A stretch of 64,000 nt of DNA, from assembly GCA_963678675.1 (NCBI GenBank), contig OY783196.1, positions 30,048,827 through 30,112,826 of the forward strand. The letters are read 5' to 3'. A program made the translations under genes and the position numbers. The DNA is from Xiphydria camelus (lineage: Eukaryota > Arthropoda > Insecta > Hymenoptera > Xiphydriidae). Under the pieces are notes generated by a model. That model searched no databases. It worked only from the letters and a program-made list of their open reading frames with translations, and was not told the origin of the DNA. Positions 9,745 through 23,057 of the stretch are shown piece by piece (within the stretch, counting starts at the first letter, position 1; every line of letters starts with the position of its first letter).

Positions 9745-12700
9745 GATTTCTTCGAAGAGACCACCGCGTTAATTACTCACGGATGACCAAAATTCAGACG
9801 AGGGAAAGCTGTGGAAGAGAAAGAAGGATGCGTCATGGAGGACGCTCATTCGAACGACCGTTGAGTTCGACTGTTTCTGATCAACATAATGAGCATGTGA
9901 CTATGTGCAATAGAGATAAAGAGCAGAAGTAAATAAAGAATTCCATGATAATTTTCGATATCAATGTTACACAGATATTGTAAATAAAAGACAATCGAAC
10001 GATTCTTCTAGTATCTTCCTCCTAAAATTCACAGATGCGAGTGTCCCCGAATTATTCTTCAGCCGAACTTGACTAATACAAAATAGCTGTAGGAAAATTT
10101 CTTCAAAAGATGCGGATATCGATTTCGCAAGACGCTATAACGACGTTACGCGTCGTCCTGCGTATCCGAGCGAATGAAGCGTGCGTCAATTAAAAAAATC
10201 GCCGTTTCCTGCGAAGAATTTTTTTAACTTTTTTGCCCGTCTGGACGTACCACCCACGCAGGTCGTAGCACACCGGGGTTGCACGCAGTGTCAAAGTGCG
10301 ACAATTTAGGTGTCATGGTGTCACATGCCTGCCTCTCTTTCCCCTCTCGTTCAGTGCTGACTAAAGTAAACCCATCAGAGCTGTAGCGGGGTCAAACGAT
10401 TTTAACGAGCCTTAACTCCGCGCTACATGCCGGACTTTCGAACTTACGTGCGCTTGCTCTTCGAGCCCCTATTCCGGTTCACCTTTGAGGCGATTTCAAG
10501 AAAGTCTAAAATTTTCTAAAGATTTGCATTATCCCGCTCTCGAATTTGATAGGAATTGAAGAGATCATAGAAGTGGCTCGCGCGTTTCTACATACCCTAA
10601 CAGGAAGTTGCGGAATATCAAAATTACAGATATTTCTGATATCGAAATATAGGTAAAAGATATTATTACCGTGCATCATAACAAAAAATGAATGCGCCGT
10701 ACGAGGTGCAAAAGATAAATAGGATGAGACTTCATGGGGCCCCGTTACGTACCCCGTCAACGCCAGCTCGAGTTAATTTAAACTTCCTCTCGCTGGATGA
10801 GATTCATTCTCCGAGTATCCGGCGCAGGCCTACGCACCGCATTCTACCCAATTTAATAAACTCTTTTAAATTACTATGTCGAAGCCGTCCTATACGATCC
10901 GATCACGAATTCTCGTGGAAATCCCTTGACACTACGTCGAACTGTTCCTCTAGTACCTACCTACTTCCGAATATTCAACCTATATCGTTTTTAGTGAACT
11001 GCACTTTTTATACGCGCGACTTATTTCGAGCTCACGATTAGTGCAGATCGATCGTGATCTACAACTTGATTCCCGCTACGGAAAAGTCATTTTTGGAAGT
11101 GCATAGAAGAAAAGCTCAGCGAAGATCTATTGCGATATAGATCCGAAAACAGAGCCAGCTGCAATCAGCATTGAAATATCGGTTCGTGCGTCTATTGCAC
11201 CAACTGCTAAAAACACCGCAGCCAAGCTGAAAAGGCGGTATCATCAGCCTCGCATATGTGGCACACGTGATCCCTGAAAACACCTGTGCATGTGTGACTC
11301 TTATGTACATTGGGAGGACTGAATTTGTAATAGCATCCATTCCACCGTAGACTACCATATGGATACTGCCAACGATATTTTCCGTCTCGTACCGCGTCGC
11401 GCGCTCGACTTTCCTATTTCACCAGTTTATTTTCATCTCCGATAGACATCTATCCGCGATTCCGGCACGCGCTCGGCTGGTCCTTCATTGGGATGCTGTT
11501 TGCGCCTTCGGTTAATTCCGAATTGCAACGACAAGGTAAGCAATCGCGAGGTGCGACATCGCGAGTTCGAATATTACTCGTGTAAGATGCGAGTGGCACG
11601 CAATCGAATGCGTTCGGTATACAAGCCGCTACGAAATATACATCTCTGCCGTATAATAAATTCAATACAATGAGATCGAACCACGAGATTCGTTAACCCT
11701 TCTCTAAATCTCGGATTTACCGCGCTCGTCACGACGATTGAATAAGACGTATCTAAGCTCGAGCCTGGAAACCTCCCTAAACTATTCTCGTGTGAAAAAT
11801 CGGCTCTAAAGATAAAGCGTTGTAGGAAGAAGTAGATCTTCGCGCCGGACAGATTCCTTGCGTCAGATCGGAGTCGCCCTTTTCGGGTAAAGGGGGATAC
11901 ATCATTAATAAAGCGGCGAAACCGGAACGGCCCTCGACTAACTTTTAATCGGCGTAGAGCGGACCCGCATGGGAAAACTGACGGGGTACCATTATCGAGA
12001 AGTGGCCCGGGCCATTCCTAGACGTAAACCGGCGCTGTATAGGGGCATGGTTCGTGTATTAGTCAGCAAACCGTTCCCGCTTCCGTCAAATCGCCCGCCC
12101 CGATTGCCACCCCCATTGTTTGCCAATCTGCCTACGGAGAACCTCGGGTATTCGTAATCTCGAGCCATCGTTTGCTCTTCGCTCGGCGATCTTTGTCGAC
12201 TCATTGTCAGCCGCTCGTCGAAGTCCAATACCTCCCGATGACGAGGTTTGTAGAAAGCCGTCGACGTTAAATGGCAAATTGATGTTTCCATAGCGTCATC
12301 GCGAGCGTCGGCGTTCTTATGGTGGTGCGAGCCTGGATTACCGAAAAGAGAACGACGCATTATGAATTAATATCGTCGAATGCGTATGCAACGTGGTGTG
12401 CGTCGTACCCAAAACGCGCGCAGTCCTCGATGAATCTAACGAATTGAAGAAATTCTTCGATTCACCGATATGTTTCGATCGATCCCTCTTTTTCTTTGAA
12501 ATTAGACCAATGAAGCACGATCGACGATTTCCCTCGGAACGGGAATTTGGCTCACCGGAAATAACGTTCAGAATCCCGTTTCGTTCCAGAAACTCGCGAG
12601 TTTCGCATCGCATCGTCGAGATGTTGCGGTTTGTGACCGCAATAATGGGCAGACGTAAATCATGCTCATTGCTGCGTTCGCATGTCGCGCCATTTTGCCA

Positions 12701-12970
12701 TCTTGTCAACGAATATATTGGAACGAATTTCGTGAGAAAAAATAATATAGTTCATTCACACATCCCCTCGAGGGGACGAAACACAGCTCGTTTGCCGCAA
12801 TTGTTTAAAAACCGCGGTAGCAAGTGGACGAATCAAAGGTAGAAAATCGTGACAAACCACCCCGTAATCGGAAAGGCGAATTCGATTTTTGAGATAAGAC
12901 CGAGCGGTAGAGACCTATTTGTCCCCACAATGGAATCATCGGTTCTCGAACTTTAGCCCCGTCCTTCGAC
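9745..12970. other. Intergenic, no gene recognised
   Basis: After the VPS51 3' UTR (poly(A) signals near 9.93-9.99 kb) the sequence becomes more GC-rich from about 11.7 kb. Only short chance-length open frames occur, on both strands. I could not support a gene, RNA or element. Confidence 0.5.
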
Positions 12971-13006
12971 TATATAATTCGAGTCGCTTTCCACGGAAGC
13001 GTCAGT
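12971..13006 (+). promoter_or_regulatory. TATA + initiator core promoter 1
   Basis: A TATATAAT box at 12971-12978 lies 33 bases before the A of a TCAGT initiator (A at 13004), the classic insect core-promoter spacing. It would start transcription rightward into the orphan exon at 13004-13206. Confidence 0.5.
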
Positions 13007-13101
13007 GAGGCGACAGGAATCATCTCGAAAGGACTTCTACAATTTGAAGTACTGTGAAACTGCCAGGCGAGACGGCGTGTTAAGTAGTAGTGCCGTAGGT
13101 G

Positions 13102-13206
13102 ATGGCTTGGAAATTCACCTCGGCGCGATTACTTTTCACGCAGTCGTTCGCACACTCGACGAGTCGTGAAATCTGCAGAATTGGATTAAGAAATAATTGT
13201 AAATCG
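13102..13206 (+). CDS. Possible orphan first coding exon
   Basis: About 100 bp after the TATA/initiator promoter, an ATG at 13102 opens 35 codons (beginning MAWKFTSAR) that end in phase 0 at a TCG/GTAAGA donor. The peptide is basic and rich in Ser, Thr and Arg with few acidic residues, which could suit a mitochondrial leader, but it is too short to assign. No partner exon was found downstream, so this may equally be the 5' leader of a non-coding transcript. Confidence 0.25.
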
Positions 13207-14224
13207 GTAAGACTTGTTCGATGCATCGCTGCAAGCATTTATAACGTTCCCGCCACTCACGGGGGTAGCTGCGCATCCAAACATAGGTATACGAGTTTGT
13301 TTACGAGCCCAGATTCACATTGAATATAAAAATAGTTCAATTTATTAATTAATTTCTCTGTTTCTACGGTTGAGATTGACCTTTTCGAAATTTCGTACCA
13401 ATCAGGCGTGATGTAAAATCCAAGAGATTACCGTTAGCTATACCAACTCCAACCTCCCTGTACGAGCAAACTACGTCATTATGTACAGTCGTAGATTTAG
13501 CAGTCCTAATATACATATACCAGGTGAGCTAGAATATATACCGCGCGATAACGAGAATCGTTTGCTCGTAGGTATGGCAATAATTACGAGCCAATTTCGA
13601 CGGTCAATTGTACTCCAGAATTTCTAGAATAACCGCACGGCTGCCCCTGAAAGCGCGCAACCCGGCCGAACTTTTTTCGCACAAACTTCCCTGTACAATA
13701 AAAGTAGAAATTGTTACCATAAATTTCTCTTCGTTCAGAGACCCCGTCCTTATTCGAACTTGTCGATATGCATAAAAAAAAAAAGCAACACTCCTCGTCG
13801 CGCAACGCGGAGCAAGACGCGTTCGAGCCGCGGCGAGCGACGAATCGGCCGCGCAATTCGCGCGGCGCACACGCAAGAGATACGCGCGGGAGAAGAAGGG
13901 TCGGGAAGGAAAGGGAAGGGTAGAGAGTGAATGGTTTGATAACGGGCGAGCCGCAGGAGTCACTCGTATGGCGAACGCTGCTGGCCATTCAGTACACCGG
14001 AGGGGCTTCACCGTCCGGCAGTGATTTCAATTGGTAAATTGATTTGGAACGGAGGCAAAAAAAGGCGATAAAGAAAGGACACCACCACGCGCGAGTGGCC
14101 GGCAGAGCTACCGTTAATAGGGAGTGAACGCCGGCTGAATGCTTAATGCACCACGGCTCTAGGATTAAATTGACCAATCATTTCCCGCGCGGCAAAGAAC
14201 GGCCAATTACAGTGTCCGCCGGAC

Positions 14225-14260
14225 TATATTAAGCCAATCAAGGGTAGTTTATCACTCAGT
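14225..14260 (+). promoter_or_regulatory. TATA + initiator core promoter 2, with CCAAT boxes
   Basis: TATATTAA at 14225-14232 precedes a TCACTCAGT initiator region (candidate start A at 14254 or 14258) by 29-33 bases. Three CCAAT-type motifs lie just upstream or between (near 14173, 14201 and 14234). The orientation is the same as the promoter 1.25 kb upstream, so the two may be alternative promoters of one unit. Confidence 0.5.
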
Positions 14261-15021
14261 CGAGGATCTGCCTTCGCGGCGTGCGGATCTCTCGCAGCGT
14301 CTTCCGCGCGGTTTAACCAAGAACGTAGTATTGGTAGATCAGTAGAGCGAGGGTGGGAGAGCAAGGAAGACGTAATCGTTCGTCCGCGCTCCTCGCGTGA
14401 CCTTCTTCGGCCCTTCCGACGCGTGCGACCAGTGATCGTTTCCTCTTTTCTCTCTCTTTCTTTTTCACTCGGCAGAACCCTTCCGCCCTTCTCTTCCTCG
14501 TGCGAAATCACAAAAAAAAACGGGAGACGTAGCGCATGCCGGTTCGGTGTTTAACCGTCGTTTCTTCGATTTCAATTTTCCCCCTCCCGAGAAACACGTG
14601 GAATTATCACCGGGACGAGTGATTGTTTTTTTTTTGCTATGCTGCGGCTGATCCCGATCGTATGGTCTTTCGAGGTTCATTTTTTGCACGTGGAGCGTGC
14701 GAACGCGCCGAAGTTCAGCTGGCGGGTCGCGCGATACTTACCGTGAGATTTCCTGCGATTGTTCGCGACGACCGATATCGATGGTGACCTTGTAAACAGT
14801 GCTCGGGAAAACGTGGGTGTTGCGGAAACTAGGAGGAAGGGAGATCAGCGTGGCGCGTTGCACTTGAAATAAAACGCTGATCTCGTGGAAGTTGGGGAAA
14901 AAAGCGGGATCGTCGCGCGCGCGGTCCTCATCCCTCCTTTACTTTTTCTCACCCTACGTCCAGCTTGCGCAGGAATGCTCCCATCGCGAGTGAATGTGCA
15001 TAACGGACTGTGTCACGATAG
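14254..15021 (+). other. Possible long 5' exon with donor at 15022
   Basis: Starting from the second TATA/initiator promoter, the sequence runs about 770 bp, GC-rich, to a good donor (GATAG/GTATGT). Near its end an ATG at about 14971 opens MLPSRVNVHNGLCHDR and runs into the donor in phase 2. In the same frame just upstream lies a hydrophobic stretch (LIPPLLFLTLRPACAG) that resembles a secretion signal, but no in-frame ATG precedes it. The reading could be a 5' UTR with a short start, or a coding start obscured by an error. No downstream exon was identified. Confidence 0.3.
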
Positions 15022-16933
15022 GTATGTAAGCTTTCAGTTGAGTTTTTTTATCTTGCACGCTTTGAAAAATCGCGTCTTAATCTTATCGCAATTTTATTCC
15101 CTCTCTACATCGCGGAAGATGAATGGCGCCACTATTTCCTCCTTTCCCCGCACCTATATAAGTAGACATTCGAGCTTTTCCCATCCAGCTATGATTTACC
15201 TCATCACCGTCGCGTTTATCTTCGGACGCTTCGCCTGCAAATCGCACAACGAGCAATACAAGCGAGAGTCACGCTACCGACGTCCCGCGATATCGTTCGT
15301 GTACATACGTGCAGCTGAGTCGACCGAGTACTTTGCAATTAATTACAATCTATAATTAGTCGGGATCAAAGTTCGATTTTCCCTGTTCCATGAAGTACAT
15401 CGCCACGTGTCTACGTGTCGGGGATAGGATTAATTCGGGATACCTTATCGTCGGCTATCAATTTTTCGGAACTCGACTCGCACGTACGGTCACTCCGAAA
15501 TAAAATCCGATTCGCGTATCCCCATTCATCGAATTCTATCGCCAATTTCAGCCAATGAAAATTTATTGTCCCGCCTAAATAAAAGCCCGCGGCAGCTGCG
15601 CGCGTCACGGCAGCCGCGGTCTCGCCCAACGCACACGTTTGCACACTTGTTTGTCGTCCGTGCAGCGCGCTGCTTACGGTGCAGTCGCCTGCAGAAGTGT
15701 CTATGCAGACGATACGATCCGACGTCGAAGCGCGCGTCGTTCGACGACGCTGCATTCGTACAGCGCATTTGATCGTTGCTTTGAAACCGCGGTCTGATGC
15801 ACGTGGAGCTCGTCTACTCGTCTCAACCTCTTTCCCTTTTTTCTCAAATCTACGGCAAAGCGAGTCGCTCTGGCTCCTTGGCGGTACCGCGCGCCGGCTG
15901 TAGAGACAATTTGTTACTCCTCGAACGATACTTTCCTCCGCGGTCACGACTGTTTTATCATCGCTGACTCCTTGACCTGCCCCCGCGCGATAATACGAAC
16001 GAATAACAACGAAAGACAGAAACTGTTATGTCTCTCCTCTCCTTAGGCCCGGAGAGTGCTGTCGATAAAAGCGGGAGAGAAATTGATATAGTTGTACCTA
16101 GACCAACCTTAGAGCGAAGGATAGTACGAGCCTCTCGACAGCTGTATCGTCTTTACTTTGTTCCCCCGGTGTAGATTTTGGTTCATTTATTTTGCCGTTC
16201 TATCGCGTCGGCCTCCTCTTATCGCCGCACCGAAGACGCGTGCCTGCTTTTCGTTTGAGAAACATTTACGAGAGTGGTGTACGAGGAGTAATCGAACGAA
16301 CGAATACACGAAAGTGTCGATCGACTCGTTCGGACAAATGGTAAACGATAATAATTGGATTGAGATATCCGAATCTCCCGAACTTCGCGATGTGCGAACC
16401 CTATAAATAACTTATCAACGCTTTCTCCCGCATTTCAGTTATCAAAAATTATCTAATATTCTTAATTATTATACATTTTGCAACGCTTTCGGTCCCGCCT
16501 TTTCGCTCGATTTTAGCAGGCGTTCGTGAGGCTCGAGATTTCTAGTTTTAAGCACGCGCAATCGAGAATTCTACGAAATTCTACTACCGACGCCTGATCG
16601 TTCTCGATTTTCGTTCAATGAGCGCTCGTTTCCTTTACCGGCGTCTCTTTCTACCGAGCTCACGTTCGTGGGTCACGATCGCGGCTGAACGTTTATCTCC
16701 ACCTTCTTATCTCCGTCATAAAACTGTAATTTTGGGGCGCCTCCGTTTCCCAAACGAAAGAACACGACAATTTTAGACCACACCGCCCCTCCCACGGCTG
16801 CATCCGATCTTCCGACCGTTATGTTCGTCATTTCTGGCTCCCCTCGGTACCACGAAGAAATTGAACTCCGTTTAAAAACGACCGCGAGAAAACCCGAGCA
16901 GCATCCCTACACACTCTCTCTCTCTCTCTCGCT

Positions 16934-17005
<72 letters not shown>

Positions 17006-19626
17006 CGATCGATCGATCGATCGAAACCTGTCGTTCCGGGGCGGGAATCGAAACCGCTTCGGCGGATTCCTTCGCCGATTCGCGTACGGCCGGCGTCGGC
17101 AGGCGCGATATGTTAGAAATTGGTGCGTGTGCGCGGGGGTGAAAGGGAAGGGGTTACGCGCCAGAGACCAGCAGGGAGTCGCATTAGCTGGAATTAACGT
17201 TAATTGAAGTTCCTTCTCCCTTTCTCTCTCGCGGGTCCTCGTGTACCGAACGCATATAAACGAAAGGCGTACCGCAGCTACTCGCATGCGGTGCATCGTA
17301 TTATAGGTATATGTGCCGGCGAATTTGCCAGCCCCCCTTCCACCGTAATCCTCTCTGGCTTATTGCAATTTCACTTTTTATCCCGCTGCGGATCTTGCTA
17401 CCGACGATGAGTCACGCCTGTGCACCACCTGAAACGTCTGGAGGGAAAGAGCGAGTCACTCGCGATGATGCTGGAAAATATTGTAAAAGCCTGATTAAAG
17501 TTCCTGTTTTAATTATATTTCGAAAATAAAATAGAAGGTGTCTTTTTTTCCGCGCATCTTATGAAACGTTTCAGTCGCATACGTGGTCACACGCTAAACG
17601 GAGCCGAAAATCGTAGAAATGAAAGATTTAATTGTGATAACCTCCCGCCTTTCACACTTCACAACTTCTGCTGGCCGGTTGCGTTTCGCCGCGTGCAATG
17701 CCCGACGGCGGGGCGAAGAGTAAAGGAAAAAAAATGAAAAGATCTCGGTTTCCCTCCCCCCAGAGTCCTCCGCGAGGCTCGCGGACTTTAACGAGGGCCT
17801 GGGAACAGATGGACTTCAGGGGCGGGCCTTCGTCAACAGAGAGCCTTATTCAACGATCTTCCGTGAAACGCTTCGGCGCGCGGATCCTCGACGCTCCACC
17901 GTCTATCGTCGATGATCGGAGCTCTTTCATCGGGTCTATTTCTATTCGCTTCTGTCACTTATATTTGTGCCCACTTCTCTCGACGACCTGCATTTTTTCC
18001 CCCTTCCACTTCCTGCCGCATAAATGTACGCATTATACATACACAACCGATATAAATGCGATTCGCAGGTGAATTGACGTGTGATTGTTTCTTCCTGCTG
18101 TACGATGTAACTGTCGAATGTGACTCGCCCGTGAAGAAAAAGTGTATCGTCTACGAAGCAATTAAGAAAGACACCGTTTCTCGTCGCACCATGTTGCGAC
18201 TATACTTATTACTCGACCGATTAGACGTAAGCTGAATGCCGGATGCCGTTGCACGCTGGAACGATCTGCAATGCCGTGTCGACTTATGACATCCGACGTC
18301 GAGCTTGTTTCGCCGCGCTACTCACGCATAGCACGCATTCATCGCTTCGTTTTTACACCGCTTGATCGTTGCTTTATCGGAAAGGCGCAAATAGAATTTT
18401 TGCCGGTATTCTTGATTCGTTCATTCGAACGAGCGGTGATCTTACCGTCAAAGCTTCCTTCAATACGAGAATCAAGTTAAAAATGGACTTCGAGAGAGGA
18501 AAAGAGAGCGAGAAGATCAACGGACTACAAGTGCGAGTTATATTCGGTGGAGACTACCGCGCGGAGAGCCAGTAGGCGGTTTTAATGAGTTCCCAAGGCC
18601 GGTTCAATGAGGACTACTGTCTGTCATCACATCCTTACGGTATAATTCAACACATTGTTCGTTACGTACGTCCGGCTGCAATGGTGAAACGTCTCGGTGT
18701 GCTTATTGATCTCGTTATACCATCTCGAGGTAATTCCAGGACCCTTGACTCTCCACTTGGCCAAAGCTCCCGTAGCTCTTGCTCCAGTTAGCCCCTAGCT
18801 CCCACTGACGATGATGAAAACCGCGGGCCAACTCGAAAGGGTGACTCCTTACTGTCGGATCGCCTTAAATAAACACGATCACGAAGCGAGTGAGAAAGGG
18901 TCATCGCGCGTCTCGAACTTTCAGGATAACTTGATTCGAAAATGCCGTAATATACGGTGGTGTCTCCTCAAGCCGTGTGATTACGTAGGACACGCACTCG
19001 CACCGTCGCTCCAGCGACAGCTACTCGGCTGTCAATTATCCAATATTACCCCGAATTAGCGTGGGCATGAGCGGATTATTAGGATTTCCTTCGTTTCGTT
19101 GATTAATTATTAAACGCTACCAACGTCAATTCCCGCTAAGTCGGTCGATATTCTCGAGATTAAATTTAAGACATTTTCTGGACCGCTTTGAAGCGTGTGT
19201 GTTCAAATATGTAATATCTTTTCTAGGGAGTCGATGACCCGAGGTGGACCGTATATTACGAAGATCAGGTGGACCGTCGAGGCTACATTATCCTGTCCTG
19301 TTCCTAAGTACTAGTGCCGCAGGAGTGACTAGGCTGGGCTAGAAATTACCGTGTCTCCTGCTGCTCAAGTGCTTATCAATGGGTCGGGACGCACGTCGTC
19401 CATATAATATTAAATTTCATATCAATTATGTATCTTAGATACAACAATACAACGTACAAGCTGCTCTCGTGTACCTCACGCTACTGTATGGGTGTTCTTA
19501 CGAAAAAAAATGAAATATTTTATAAACAACGTAACTCCTAAGGATTAATATAATTTTAAGTTTAATTGAACCATCGTTGCAATTATTGTTTCAGTTATTT
19601 CAGTGGAAAAAAGTAATAAAGAAATT
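15022..19626. other. Intergenic or intronic, no gene recognised
   Basis: GC-rich sequence with several open frames of 60-180 codons on both strands whose composition (Arg/Ser/Thr-rich, no conserved motif) looks like translation of GC-rich non-coding DNA. Apart from the microsatellite at 16.9-17.0 kb I see nothing I can support. It may be an intron of a transcript starting at 13.0 or 14.25 kb. Confidence 0.4.
16912..17024. repeat. (CT)n then (TCGA)6 microsatellite
   Basis: A long pyrimidine run of CT dinucleotides, broken twice by short CGCTT/CGCTTTT interruptions, is followed directly by six TCGA units at about 17001-17024. Such polypyrimidine tracts often act as GAGA-factor sites in insects (read GA on the other strand), but no specific role is shown here. 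Confidence 0.95.
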
Positions 19627-19698
19627 TGGAGGAGCTGGGATTTGAACCCAGGACTTTCAGCATGCGAAGCAGACACTCTACCACTGAGTTACACCCCC
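19627..19698 (-). tRNA. tRNA-Ala (anticodon CGC), possibly degenerate
   Basis: The reverse strand folds as a cloverleaf. The acceptor arm runs GGGGGTG against CTCCTCC and includes the G3-U70 pair that marks alanine tRNA. The D arm is ACTC/GAGT, the anticodon loop TTCGCAT gives anticodon CGC, the T arm CTGGG/CCCAG has a TTCAAAT loop, and position 73 is A. No CCA is encoded and there is no intron, as expected for a nuclear gene. Two mismatches weaken it: T6-T67 in the acceptor and T-T in the middle of the anticodon stem. It could be a functional minor copy or a decaying tRNA gene. Confidence 0.75.
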
Positions 19699-22600
19699 GC
19701 TTTAGTATAGTTAAATATAATAAGGAAGTAGGTATTGTAGCTCACGTACTTCATTTATATAATGACATATAAATTACTTGTAATTATTATTCATTAACTC
19801 AAAACAATAGCCATACACAAATTATGTGCCCTGATATATTTCAGCAACGCGTCATAGTGAGGAAGTTTAATGTATATTGGACAGATAATTAAAATAAACG
19901 TTTTACTAATTGTATAATTATAGGTATATCTGTTAGCAAATGATGAAGTGAACGATTTAGGCGCTCGCGGTTTCGATGTTGCGCGAGGTATTTCTGTGGC
20001 GATCTACCGCCAGATGGCGTCGCCACCAACACGGCTCTCGTTAGCGGTCGAACACGAGCCCGGTTATATATGAGTCGATTGATACAGCCATGATGAGGGT
20101 GTTGGCGTCACACGTGATGCCTGTGCACGCAATGACTGCACAGATCTGCGCCCTAACAGAAACTACCGAAACCAGTTTAAAATCTGGTTCCTCAAGATAG
20201 TTTCAGAACGTTTTATTTTTTTTCTTAATTTGGATCAAATTATAAGAATGGTATAGGTAGTAGCGGCAATCTCACTAGCGAAATGAAATTTCGTTTTACA
20301 CTGAAATTTTTTCGACATCACCCACAGCAGCAACAAATAAAATCGAAGTATCAGTGTTACGTATAATAAAGCACTGTGTTATGATTATTTTTCCTTCCCA
20401 ACACTCGTATATAATACGTATTGTATATATCATTTATTATACATCTAAATGTCCATTAGTCAATAATGAGCGCCTAAGCAAAGGTCTCCGCCCGACACAG
20501 CGTCGGCACTGGTTGCCTACCTACGGGCGTGCAACTCTCGGTTTGAAGGTACATTTTTCAGCACCTGCTGGTATAAACCATTATTCGATATAGAATAATC
20601 AAGACAGAAGGTACGTGACTATTTGATATCAATTGCTCATAACTCTATTATTGCTTAACTCTTAAATAGTTTCTGGCAAACCGATTTGATTCTCAAGCTT
20701 TCTAGTCGACACATTAACGAAACAAACTACCTAAACGCGAAATAAGGATATCATATATTTTTCAAGTCAAATTCATAATATATATTTATTAAATATAAGT
20801 ATCTATATATGACTATGATCTGTATTCAATCACAAATGATGTTTAGAGTATGCCACAACTCCTTCGTGTGCCTAGTATTATTTATTTCTGCAAAATTAAG
20901 TCTACATCGTATTACTAATCTGTTTACGAAAGTCACTGATCGAACCTGTACAAAATTGTAAACTTTTTCTGTCTTATTCTATCCTCTGTTGCGACCGATT
21001 ATACGTATGTAGAATATTCGGAAGAGACGAAATTGAATGGACAAAACATTTCATAAATTAACGACGGGAATATTTAACAGATTTGATTAATGGAAGCGTC
21101 GAGGGAAACGTAGCAAAAAAAACAAGATGCAAAATCGCTAGTAATATTCAATGGCGTGTGAATAATAATAATAATAACTCATATGTACCTATATCAACAC
21201 AATTATCACAAGTACAAAGCTTTCTAAACTGTATAAAACAGAAAAGGAACGGCGCATAATAAGAAAGAACATCAACTCTGTTCATTTTTCGTCCGAGTAG
21301 ATGAATCCGTTTGCATATTCTTTCAACCCCGATAAGTTCACTGGTCGAAAATTTACTCAAGCACTACAGCAAAAGTTTCGAAAAAATGAACAGAGCTTCA
21401 ATATATCCTATCTAACGTTTCTTTTTCACATGTTCAAAGGTGTAACATAAACGTGTTCTTGAGAGGAACTATCGTATCATTCGTGCCATTATTAAAGCAT
21501 TCTAGTATGTAGCTACATGTGGCTCCGTACTGCATATATACGAAGTGTTTTATTGCGTTACAAGGCTCGCAGTTAAATTAATATCGCAGAAATATGCTTC
21601 CCGTCGATACCATCGCAAAACGATACATAACGACGGTACATCGTCGAAGAACGATACCGTGCGTAGATTTGTAGACAGAAGTTTCAACTCCAACATTTTC
21701 AGAGTTCCGTTTTACTTCCAACGTATAATTAATAGTCTGCAGTTACTAAGTTGTAGAATCGCTGTTGCGACAAACTTCCCCGTCGATTATGTTATCGAAG
21801 CCCAATAAATTCAAATGCAAGTCAGTTTTTCTCATCCTAATCGAATTTTTTTCAAAAAACCTCATCAATATCAACTTGCATCGATTGGAAATCTTTATGC
21901 AGCAAAAATTAATTTTTTGTATTCAATGAAAAACACTGCTTTAAAGTACATGTTGGCAATAAACTGGACTTCGCTGCTCTTCCCGTTGTATTAGTGTCTA
22001 TTTAAAATTCTATTTTTCTGGTACTATCTTAATATAATTATTGTAAATAGCAATAATAACTATGTACTCTTATGCAGTATTATTTAATGATATCTTCATG
22101 TACATCATTCACAAAGTTCACAACTGACTGACGAAATGGTCTGCATATAGTCCCCGAGCATATCGGAATCCTTGCCTCGATCCCGATATTTCTATAGTTA
22201 TTCCGATACCGTTCTGCCGCCGCACTAGCAAGCATTGCCACAAACAGCTTTTAAGGCCGCAATCCACATTTACACTATTCTCTTTGTGGCTAACACATAT
22301 TGACAATTCGGAATAAAAACATCGACACTCAGCACACTCAACACCTGAAAACGTACTACGCGCGACATCAACGGTGACCGATTCGTATCATATCTACAAG
22401 TTAACTGCTCAATGGCTTCCTATTCTGCATTCCGAATTTCCAGTAAAAAACGTAATGTTGAAAACCGACGTTACACTGCTTTCGGAGCGTTCTAAGAGCA
22501 ATTTGTAAATCGTCTCAGCAATACACATATGAAATAATGTATTCATTGAAAATACTACCTCTCTGCTCGTGAGGTATTTGGTATTATCGATTAAAAATGA

Positions 22601-23057
22601 GAAAAGCTGAGCTCTGAGTATTCTAAAAGCTCTGAAAGTGAACGCCGAAAACGCTGAACACTTATTCCCTATAAGATAACGAATATTTTTCTTTACTTTC
22701 TTTAATTTCAGTAAGATAATAAGAAAAGGCGCTAACGTTGACCAACACAAAATCATATTATAGACATTTTAAACTATAACAACGGACAGAAATCAATTTA
22801 TAGGGTTACAACTGAACCGACGGATGGGACGGAAACGAATGAATCGCACGAAGAGTTGTGGTGTTAAAAAATAGGAAGCCAACTAGCAGCATTTATGTAA
22901 AATCGCAGTACTCAATTTATTGATTTTTCTTTTTTCAATTCTTCTAAAACTGTAATGGTAAGTTGTTCATAAACCATAATTACACTTGCACACACGCATT
23001 CAAACATTCGGCAGGCAAGAACCTAAAGGAATCTTAATCAAAGGGAGCAAAGAATCA
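19699..23057. other. AT-rich intergenic, no gene recognised
   Basis: Mostly AT-rich DNA with short open frames only. The right end probably includes the XPO7 3' UTR (minus strand, below the stop codon at 23058). I found no splice-consistent coding exons. Confidence 0.45.

Noticed and set aside
11992..12360. 122-codon minus-strand frame beginning with RRSLFG, recalling the cyclin-binding motif of Cip/Kip inhibitors
   Set aside because: The rest of the Cip/Kip domain (WNFDF-type segment) is absent, no partner exon is seen, and the length is ordinary for GC-rich non-coding DNA.
12393..12842. 149-codon plus-strand frame
   Set aside because: Overlaps other frames on the opposite strand, has no recognisable motif or splice support, and lies in GC-rich DNA where long chance frames are common.
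15411..15947. 178-codon minus-strand frame
   Set aside because: Arg/Ser/Ala-rich composition typical of GC-rich non-coding sequence; several frames are open at once; no conserved pattern.
16907..17296. Frames encoding Ser-Leu or Arg-Glu repeats
   Set aside because: They are translations of the (CT)n microsatellite, not genes.
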